Positions 55,931-64,000 of a stretch of 64,000 nt of DNA are shown here, one piece after another. Source of the DNA: Nicotiana tabacum (lineage: Eukaryota > Streptophyta > Magnoliopsida > Solanales > Solanaceae); contig NC_134102.1 of assembly GCF_000715075.1 (NCBI RefSeq), forward strand, positions 49,051,348-49,115,347, in the 5' to 3' direction. The translations under genes were made by a program, and so were the position numbers. The notes beneath the pieces were generated by a model. The model was given only the letters and a program-made list of their open reading frames with translations. It did not search any database and was not told where the DNA came from. Every line of letters begins with the position of its first letter. Position 1 is the stretch's first letter.

Positions 55931-56273
55931 TTCAGTTGTCTCTCTTCCTGCCATTTTGCCATTAAATTTGGAATACTTGAACGGTCGATTCTTTTGTCTT
56001 CTATGAAGTTTCTTTCTTTGCTACAACTGATAAAAATCGTTGTTTTAGACGATGCATATGTAGAAAGCCTATTTGGTTCTAGTAGTTACTTTACTAGATT
56101 TGTTTTCTCTATAAGGGTGTCATCAAGTTAGGTTAGGCCAACCTAGAAACTAGATGCGGTCACCTTTCTGATCTAACACCACAGGCAATGGCCAGGGATC
56201 ATCCTCTCAATAGGACAGAACGAAGGAATCTTCCTAGGAAGAACCTAGATGGTTTCTGGAAGCATCGTTTACT

Positions 56274-56762
56274 TTGTTGTTCACAGTAGCAGCTTGCCTT
56301 CTAGACCAAATGGAGGAGCTAAAACGAGAATACCAAGCATTAGACCATATTTTTCTTGAGGATCCCAATGTTGAGAAGAGTGTTCTAGAATCATGTGAGG
56401 AAGTAGATAATATAATATTTGAAGACTCTAGTGTGGGTACATATGAGGATGAAAATATTGACGCAGTTCTAGAGTTGGAATGCATTGGTCCTCATTCCAT
56501 GCATTTTTTGATATTGTGTTTGGATGATGATATGAAAATTGAGTCATTCGAGCCTTTGGAGGAGCCAACAGACGAGGAACAAGGTGCTTACATTCTGGAA
56601 TTTATCGTGCCAGAGAGACATAATTACATATCTCATATGAAGGCCAAGAAGTGTAAAATGCGAAATTGGTTACTTAGCCCAATTACATTTGTCCCACTAC
56701 CCCGCGAGAATAGCAAAAATCTTGAAGCCAAATTGGGGTCTCAATTCATAAGTTCGAGATGA
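56274..56762 (+). CDS. Unknown acidic 162-residue ORF, unit 1
   Basis: Open frame of 162 codons with many Glu and Asp (EELKREYQALDHIFLEDPNV, EVDNIIFEDSSVG, EPTDEEQGAYILEF). There is a short hydrophobic stretch (HSMHFLILCLDD) and no domain I recognise. The same frame exists in unit 2 with only a handful of differences, so it is preserved better than the gag-like region, which has shared stops. Whether it is translated is unknown. The usual position of RT is occupied by non-coding DNA, so this may be an element-specific ORF or a pol-derived remnant. Confidence 0.45.
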   Translation: MLFTVAACLLDQMEELKREYQALDHIFLEDPNVEKSVLESCEEVDNIIFEDSSVGTYEDENIDAVLELECIGPHSMHFLILCLDDDMKIESFEPLEEPTDEEQGAYILEFIVPERHNYISHMKAKKCKMRNWLLSPITFVPLPRENSKNLEAKLGSQFISSR

Positions 56763-58916
56763 AGGCAAAAAGTGCTTCAAGTCGGGCCGCGACGTTAAAT
56801 CAGGCGCTTGTTGGGAGGCAACCCAGCTTTACTGCTTTCTTTTATTTTTATTTTTATTTTTATTATATTACTTTTGTAGTGTCTATTTTATTTTGTAGGA
56901 TTATAAGCGTAGGAAGCAAAGCCATTGGAAGAGTGCAAAAGCGATCTAGATGGTGAGAACTAAGTGTGGGGTGCTCACACAAAGGATCATGCCTGGGGAA
57001 AGTCTGAGTATCCCGTGAACCGCTATTGCTTCGGCCTTTGGCCTTTCAGGGAGTTTCTTGCCCACCCTCGTTATTGTTTTGCTTTATTTGTGCATTGGGG
57101 ACATTGCACTCCTTTTTGTATGGGGTGGGATAATTTCTCTAGATAATTAGTAGTGGTAAGTTAGAAAAATGTTAACTTATGATTTTGATTTTAGCTTCTT
57201 ATTTTTGTTTTTGTAGTTGTGTAGTATTTTAGTAGCTCCTAATTTTTTTAAATGTGGAAAATAAGAAAAATTGAAAAAAAGAGGTAGAAAAATTGGACTT
57301 TTCCCGACGATGGATCTTCCACATAGTTTTGTTGAGGGATTAAAGTCTAAACAAAAATCTAAAAAAAATTCTTTTAGTTTCCTTTAGCTTGTAAAAATCC
57401 CCTATGATTTTTCTTTGTGCCTCGGTTCTTTTCCATGCGATATAGTTTGAGCCGGATAGTAGTTTTTTCTTTTATTTTATTGTTTTAGAGTAGGACTTAG
57501 GAAATAAATGGAGGAAGAAAGATGAGATTCCTAGGCACCCTTGACTTGTTTGATAGTAGCATATTTAGGCTTTGGAATGTGTAGTATCTTCCCTATGTTT
57601 TGAAATTGATCACGATGACTTTATAAATTGGATGGCATGTCTCGTGGCACCTATGTCTCGTATTCTTGACTTATGTTCACTTTGTACTTAATGATTAATA
57701 TCTTGTGGTTCCGTGAATACTTGCATTAGTTTGAGAGTTAAAATGAGACCGTCCTTAGTGAGTCATGTGTCATGTGTGAAGTGAGATTTTTTTGTAGTCC
57801 ATGTCATCGTACTTGTATCTAGAACTTGCCCCGTATGTGAGTCGAAGCGAATTTTTAGGTGAGGCTCGGTTTGAAAAATAATTCTAGGCTGTCTTTGTTC
57901 TTTTTGAGCTTAATGCAGATCACAAATAAAATTTGTCCCTAGTTAACCCTTTTGAGCCTATAGACTTTTATTTGGCACCCACATTACAAGCCTATTCCCG
58001 TTTGTTCTTAATTGACATTGTTTTGATCCTTTTACCTCTTAAAGAGCTTTAATTGTGAAATGAGCGCTAAAAGAAGTAAAGAGGGAATTTGGGTGGATTT
58101 CGAGTGGAACCAATGAAAGGAAGAAATGTGCAGTTGTTTTATAAAAGAATACACAACTACCGAAAATTGTAAAGAAAAAAAATCTGAAAAAAAGAGAAGG
58201 AAAAATATAGATGAATAAATTGACATCTTGTTCTTCCTAGTGGGTATGAATTAAAGTAGTACCTAAAGAAAGAGGGAACGTTGTTGGGGATGATTTTAGT
58301 TGTGAAATTGAAGTTGGAATTGAAGAATATGCGCTTAAAATTAATTGTGTGAAGTGTTAAACTGCTTAGGAGGACTAGCCACTATTCCTATATATATATC
58401 CTACCCGTCCCTTAGCCCACATTACAACCATAAAAAGTCCTAATTGATTTTAGATCGAGCGAGCCTACATTAGTAGAGATTTACATTAAGGACAAGCATA
58501 TGGTACCAATTGCATGCATGTGACTTCTTTTGTGAGAGTGAGCGATTTTCTTTGATATATATGAGTCCTTATAATATATTTGAGAATTTGATTTGAATGT
58601 GTGGATTCGACTTACTCTTTTGTTCTTGTTGTGAGGGCACATGGTTTCATGAGGGATAGGTAACGTTATTAGACTTCTCTAGGATGTTGGGTGTTCAAGC
58701 CATGAGTGCATTGTGACACTGAGTCAGTTTTAGAGGCTAGGATTGTTATAAGAATGTCGTATTTGTTGTGAATATTTTTGAAGAATGGCATAAGAAAAGG
58801 GAAGTGTAAGTGATTGCATATGCTACAGTTTAATTGTTGCTATGAACCGTGGTCATTGGTGTAGTGTGCTTCAAATGTGTAAATATAAAGTGCTCAAGAA
58901 TAGTGTTAGTTGTTGG
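56763..58916 (+). other. Non-coding 3' half of unit 1
   Basis: No gene recognised. It carries T-rich runs, a GCTTCGGCCTTTGGCC palindromic motif at about 57028, and ends with hairpin and purine tract. Unit 2 lacks about 540 bp of it (57250-57792). Confidence 0.6.
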
Positions 58917-58934
58917 TTGCTCGAGGACGAGCAA
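58917..58934 (+). other. AGGA-loop hairpin before the Athila-type LTR
   Basis: TTGCTCG-AGGA-CGAGCAA, a perfect 7-bp stem with the same AGGA loop as in the Tekay-type elements but a different stem sequence. It ends 19 bases before the LTR at 58954, directly before AAGTGTGGGGTGG. Confidence 0.85.
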
Positions 58935-58953
58935 GAGCAAGAGCTTAAGTGTG

Positions 58954-60356
58954 GGGTGGTGATGTTTGGCTAAAATTCTATGCTTTTGCATGTAATTTAC
59001 CTTGCATTATGCCTTGATCTTGTTAACTTTGGTGTGAATATTTGTGACTTGAGCTTAATGATGGTATTTTTATGTGCAGGAGTCAATTGAAAGTGATTTG
59101 GGGAGTTTACATGCAAATTGACGTCAAAAAGGGAAGAATTTGGAGGAAGTATAAGTTGGTGCCCAGGAATGCTTGGACATGAATTGGAGAAAAGTTGCAC
59201 GAAATGGTACCTTAGAGCTACAAAATGGAACAATCAAAGAAGACGTGCAAGGAAATGAAAAGTCATGGATATAGACAGTGCAAGGCATTGTCCAGGGCAT
59301 TGTCATTTGCGCCCTGACCAGTGCCTCGCGCAGAAACACTGGCGCCATAGACAGTGCCTCTCGCAGAATTATTGGTACCCCAGACAGCGCCTCGCACCGA
59401 TGATGCCATCCGAGCAAATTTTAATTCCTCACTAGTTTTGGACATGTAGACTTCGGCCCCTACCCTATAAATACGTCTTAAAGTTAGTTTTTGAAGGGTT
59501 GGACATTTTTTGGAGGCAAGAACATCACGTGGAACAACTTTTGGAGGAGACAATCATCGAGTTCTTCATTCCTTCGTCTTTTCTTTGTAATTTGTTTATG
59601 CAAAATACTTGGAAAATTGTTACTACGAACATGAGTGTCTAAGCACTCTTGTTTCTTGGGATGTGGTTGACATGATTATTAACATTTATTAATTACATCT
59701 TCGTTAATTCGGATTATCATCTTGTTGTTGTTTCTTTAATTCTCATTTTAACTTGTGAATTGTTGTAGCTACCAATTCACCATACTATCTATGTTATGCT
59801 TGGGAAAGCGATGTTTATATTGGAGTAGAATTAAAGAGAGCTTGTTTTTGAACCTGTGGCTCGGGGAACGATTTTGCTGTTAGGATAGGAATATACCTAA
59901 CAGTCTTGCTTAGTTAAAAATTGTATTATATTCGTATAGACTCAATACCATAGGAATATAGGATTGATATATTGTGGATAGGTGAGTAGTATTGTGGGAA
60001 CATGATACTCATATATACGATCCGGTCAATTAGCAACCATTGATAATCTAGATTAACAAGTGTGGCTATTGAACTCAATAGGATTGATAAACCGACCACA
60101 ACCCTGAAATCTTCATCTCCTATGAGCAACATACAAAACACACGTTTGGATCCCTGATAAATTAGCTAATTACTTGTTCAATATTTGTAAATGTAGTTCA
60201 ATAGATAAACAACATTTTGATTATCTTGGACAGTTAATTGGTTTTAGTTTGCTTAGCTAACGATTAATCTAAGTCTCTGTGGGTTCGACATCCGACTTTA
60301 GAGTCACTTTATTACTTGACGGCCATGTATACTTGCGTGTAATTGGGGAACCCACA
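58954..60356 (+). repeat. Athila-type LTR 2 (1403 bp)
   Basis: Starts TGATGTTTGGCTAAAATTC after the purine tract and ends GGAACCCACA. Followed by the same primer site (60363-60380). It serves as 3' LTR of unit 1 and 5' LTR of unit 2. Confidence 0.88.
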
Positions 60357-60474
60357 AGTTTTTGGCGCCGTTGTCAGGGACTTAGTTATTGACTGTTTAT
60401 CTAAGTTAAACTTTTAATTGATTTTTGTTCATGTTTTTAATTTATTATTTAGTTAGTATTATAATTTCTTTTAC

Positions 60475-61309
60475 ATGGCATCTTGGAATGAAAATTGTTT
60501 GAATGATGGTTATTCTTACTTTGATGATCCTTGTTCATATTGTGGAGGACCCCAATGGTGAAAACATTGTCGACATATTCCCGGGAGCGAGTTCGGTACA
60601 CAATCTCTATCCTTTGAGTAAAATATTTGTAATATGTGTGGTGGTCAAGGTGGCCATTGGGATGGCTGTCCTAACTCTTTTTATCCTTCTTCGAGCCCTT
60701 ATTATGATGTTTCTAATAATTTGTGAGTTTGATAGGAACAAAGTGGAGAATGTGGAATATGATGCTCAGACTATGGACCTGTTGAGGCAATTAGTGGAAC
60801 AAACTGTTGAACACCGAAAAGATTTTGAAAATCTCAAGGCAACAATCAAGAGAATGGAGGCTAAGGTGAGTGAAATGGCTGAGCCTTGTATGGTCCAACA
60901 GTCAATTGTAGAGGATAGTGGTCACGAGTTTTGTGAAGTTGAAGAAGAATTTGAGAGCCGATCTGTGGTGCAAGAAGTAGAATTCCAAGAAGTACAGGAT
61001 ATCGAACATGATGCCTCCAGTAGCATAGAAACAGGATGAGCTCAAGGAAGCTATGAAAAAATGAGTACATTAATCACCAGAATGAAGGCCAATGCAGAAG
61101 AAGTGGAGATTTTGAGCCAAACTTGGCCAATGGAACAAACTGAACGATTAGAAATATATAAGGCTCAATGTGAGAAAATTACTAATGGGATGAAACACTT
61201 CATAGAAGGAAGATCTGAACTGGGACAAGAGATCGAACAATTTGGCACTGCTATTCACGACTTGGGAGCTCAACTAAGTGCAAAGGTTGATGCGTTCAAC
61301 ACCCAATAA
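60475..61309 (+). pseudogene. Gag-like and coiled-coil region, unit 2
   Basis: Same layout as unit 1. The first zinc-like motif has His changed to Gln (CSYCGGPQW) and the same stop follows, so the frame was broken before the units separated or was never needed. The 178-codon frame 60503-61039 and the 82-codon frame 61061-61309 are both open; the latter is longer than in unit 1, where two stops interrupt it. Confidence 0.55.
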
Positions 61310-61955
61310 TTTAATGATGAGCTGTGTGAAACTGAAAAAAATCTCCATTCCAAATCCTTCCCGATACCTCCTAAGGAAAATCTCGAATTTGGATCCCAAA
61401 TTGACGGGTTAGTGTGAGCTTATCCATGCGCGCTATCCCGATCATGATTTTCCTACCCCTAGAGGGAAAGGTACTTCCCTTTTGGGCCAGTTGTGGGCGA
61501 GGAGGGATTCGAAACCTAGGCAGCCATTCCCCTATATGCCAATCGCTAGCGCATACAGGGCCCCGACATCCAGCTCAGCTGGAGAGGCCTAGCCTGATCT
61601 GAGAAGTGCTAATTCAGTTGTCTCTCTTCCTGCCATTTTGCCATTAAATTTGGAATACTTGAACGGTCGATTCTTTTGTCTTCTATGAAGTTTCTTTCTT
61701 TGCTACAACTGATAAAAATCGTTGTTTTAGACGATGCATATGTAGAAAGCCTTTTTGGTTCTAGTAGTTACTTTACTAGATTTGTTTTCTCTATAAGGGT
61801 GTCATCAAGTTAGGTTAGGCCAACCTCGGAACTAGATGCGGTCACCTTTCTGATCTAACACCACAGGTAATGGCCAGGGATCATCCTTTCAATAGGACAG
61901 AACGAAGGAATCTTCCTAGGAAGAACCTAGATGGTTTCTGGAAGCATCGTTTACT

Positions 61956-62432
61956 TTGTTGTTCACAGTAGCAGCTTGCCTTCTAGACCAAATTGAGGAG
62001 CTAAAACGAGAATACCAAGCATTAGACCATATTTTTCTTGAGGATCCCAATGTTGAGAAGAGTGTTCTAGAATCATGTGAGGAAGTAGATAATATAATAT
62101 TTGAAGACTCTAGTGTGGGTACATATGAGGATGTAAATATTGACGCAGTTCTAGAGTTGGAATGCATTGGTCCTCATTCCATGCATTTTTTGATATTGTG
62201 TTTGGATGATGATATGAAAATTGAGTCATTCGAACCTTTGGAGGAGCCAACAGACGAGGAACAAGGTGCTTACATTCTGGAATTTATCGTGCCAGAGAGA
62301 TATAATTACATATCTCATATGAAGGCCAAGAAGTGTAAAATGCGAAATTGGTTACTTAGCCCAATTACATTTGTCCCACCACCCCGCGAGCATAGCAAAA
62401 ATCTTGAAGCCAAATTGGGTCTCAATTCATAA
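61956..62432 (+). CDS. Unknown acidic 158-residue ORF, unit 2
   Basis: Matches the unit 1 frame (56274-56762) with differences such as QMEE/QIEE, YEDEN/YEDVN, PERHN/PERYN, PLPREN/PPPREH. A one-base deletion (TTGGGTCTC for TTGGGGTCTC) changes the last residues. No domain recognised. It could be a real short protein of the element or chance conservation of recent copies. Confidence 0.45.
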   Translation: MLFTVAACLLDQIEELKREYQALDHIFLEDPNVEKSVLESCEEVDNIIFEDSSVGTYEDVNIDAVLELECIGPHSMHFLILCLDDDMKIESFEPLEEPTDEEQGAYILEFIVPERYNYISHMKAKKCKMRNWLLSPITFVPPPREHSKNLEAKLGLNS

Positions 62433-64000
62433 GTTCGAGATGAAGACAAAAAGTTCTTCAAGTCGGGCCGCGACGTTAAATCAGGCGCTTGTTGGGAGGC
62501 AACCCAGCTTTGCTGCTTTCTTTTATTTTTATTTTTATTTTTATTATATTACTTTTGTAGTGTTTGTTTTTATTTTGTAGGATTATAAGCGTAGGAAGCA
62601 AAGCCATTGGAAGAGTGCAAAAGCGATCTAGATGGTGAGAACTAAGTGTGGGGTGCTCACACAAAGGATCATGCCTGGGGAAAGTCTGAGTATCCCGTGA
62701 GCCGCTATTGCTTCGGCCTTTGGCCTTTCAGGGAGTTTCTTGCCCACCCTCGTTATTGTTTTGCTTTATTTGTGCATTGGGGACATTGCACTCCTTTTTG
62801 TATGGGGTGGGATAATTTCTCTAGATAATTAGTAGTGGTAAGTTAGAAAAATGTTAACTTATGATTTTGATTTTAGCTTCTTATTTTTGTTTTTGTAGTT
62901 GTGTAGTATTTTAGTAGCTCCTAATTTTTTGTGTAGTCCATGTCATTGTACTTGTGTCTAGAACTTGCCCCGTATGTGAGTTGAAGCAAATTTTTAGGTG
63001 AGGCTCGGTTTGAAAAATAATTCTAGGCTGTCTTTGTTCTTTTTGAGCTTAATGTAGATCACAAATAAAATTTGTCCCTAGTTAACCCTTTTGAGCCTAT
63101 AGACTTTTATTTGGCACCCACATTACAAGCCTATTCCCGTTTGTTCTTAATTGACATTGTTTTGATCCCTTTACCTCTTAAAGAGCTTTAATTGTGAAAT
63201 GAGCGCTAAAAGAAGTAAGGAGGGAATTTGGGTGTATTTCGAGTGGAACCAATGAAAGGAAGAAATGTGCAGTTGTTTTATAAAAGAATACACCACTACC
63301 GAAATTTGTAAAAAATCTGAAAAAAGAGAAGGAAAAATATAGATGAATAAATTGACATCTTGTTCTTCCTAGTGGGTATGAATTAAAGTAGTACCTAAAG
63401 AAAGAGGGAACGTTGTTGGGGATGATTTTAGTTGTGAAATTGAAGTTGGGATTGAAGAATATGCGCTTAAAATCAATTGTGTGAAGTGTTAGACTGCTTA
63501 GGAGGACTAGCCACTATTCCTATATATATCCTACCCGTCCCTTAGCCCACATTACAACCATCAAAAGTCCTAATTGATTTTAGATCGAGCGAGCCTACAT
63601 TAGTAGAGATTTACATTAAGGACAAGCATATGGTACCAATTGCATGCATGTGACTTCTTTTGTGAGAGTGAGCGATTTTCTTTGATATATATGAGTCCTT
63701 ATAATATATTTGAGAATTTGATTTGAATGTGTGGATTCAACTTACTCTTTTATTCTTGTTGTGAGGGCACATGGTTTCATGAGGTATAGGTAACGTTATT
63801 AGACTTCTCTAGGATGTTTGGTGTTCAAGCCATGAGTACATTGTGACACTGAGTCAGTTTTAGAGGCTAGGATTGTTATAAGAATGTCGTATTTGTTGTG
63901 AATATTTTTGAAGAATGGCATAAGAAAAGGGAAGTGTAAGTGATTGCATATGCTACAGTTTAATTGTTGCTATGAACCATAGTCATTGGTGTAGTGTGCT
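62433..64000 (+). other. Non-coding 3' half of unit 2, truncated by the window edge
   Basis: Follows unit 1 closely except for the deleted 540 bp near 62926. No gene is recognised and the expected hairpin, purine tract and LTR lie beyond the window. Confidence 0.6.

Larger units (their letters stand above)
53293..64000 (+). mobile_element. Non-autonomous Athila-type element, tandem LTR-internal-LTR-internal
   Basis: LTR 53293-54681, internal region 54682-58953, LTR 58954-60356, internal region again from 60357 to the window end. The two LTR/internal units are near-identical through most of their length. A primer site TGGCGCCGTTGTCAGGGA lies seven bases after each LTR, the Athila-type site. 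No protease, RT or integrase is encoded; only short gag-like and unknown frames exist. The unit is thus a large non-autonomous (LARD-like) element. The third LTR expected at the end is outside the window. Confidence 0.85.

Overview
The window is a piece of a plant nuclear genome, most likely from Solanaceae and plausibly Nicotiana (inference). The reasons are very large TGTAACGACCC-type Ty3/gypsy LTRs, a palindromic MITE of a type I associate with Solanaceae, and two intron-bearing host genes of plant type. I see no prokaryotic, organellar or rRNA sequence. Apart from those two genes, almost everything assigned is transposable-element DNA, layered by nested insertion, deletion and LTR-LTR recombination.

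Layout. 1-6819: Ty1/copia remnants, namely the 3' end of one element, a collapsed minus-strand copia relic, and one LTR-to-LTR copia copy (2511-6819) with a broken polyprotein. 7674-8675: a non-autonomous Mutator-like element with 226-bp terminal inverted repeats and a perfect 9-bp target duplication. 8966-18367: a minus-strand Tat-lineage element that has lost RT, RNase H and integrase, with a solo LTR (14897-16553, TSD GATGT) in its gag. 18368-23270: a host-gene island holding the last two exons of an ARM-repeat gene and a complete three-exon gene resembling chloroplast NDH factor CRR3. 23271-41277: mosaic Tekay/Del-like gypsy debris: a truncated LTR, an Ogre-type fragment, a gypsy copy with gag but no pol, an Ogre-type gag piece, an integrase/chromodomain end, and two more 3' LTRs. 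41504-53292: a minus-strand chromovirus (3' LTR, integrase, RNase H, RT, protease) broken by two solo LTRs of one family (42418-44808 with TSD ACAGG; 48799-51829). 53293-64000: a non-autonomous Athila-type element in tandem as LTR-internal-LTR-internal.

The most striking signals lie in LTR architecture shared by families that otherwise differ. (1) A CpG-rich array of short palindromic words sits at a similar place in seven LTR copies, but its word differs between families. (2) Downstream of it lie two near-consensus 5' splice-donor strings, about 340-430 bp apart. (3) A hairpin with an AGGA loop lies 17-20 nt before the 3' LTR in all five gypsy 3' ends of Tekay and Athila type, with paired base changes. 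Together they suggest a conserved but poorly annotated cis-regulatory and RNA-processing layer in plant giant-LTR retrotransposons.

No element looks capable of moving itself: every polyprotein has stops, frameshifts or missing domains. Only the two host genes appear to encode intact products, and the ARM gene has an altered C-terminus from a 17-bp tandem duplication.
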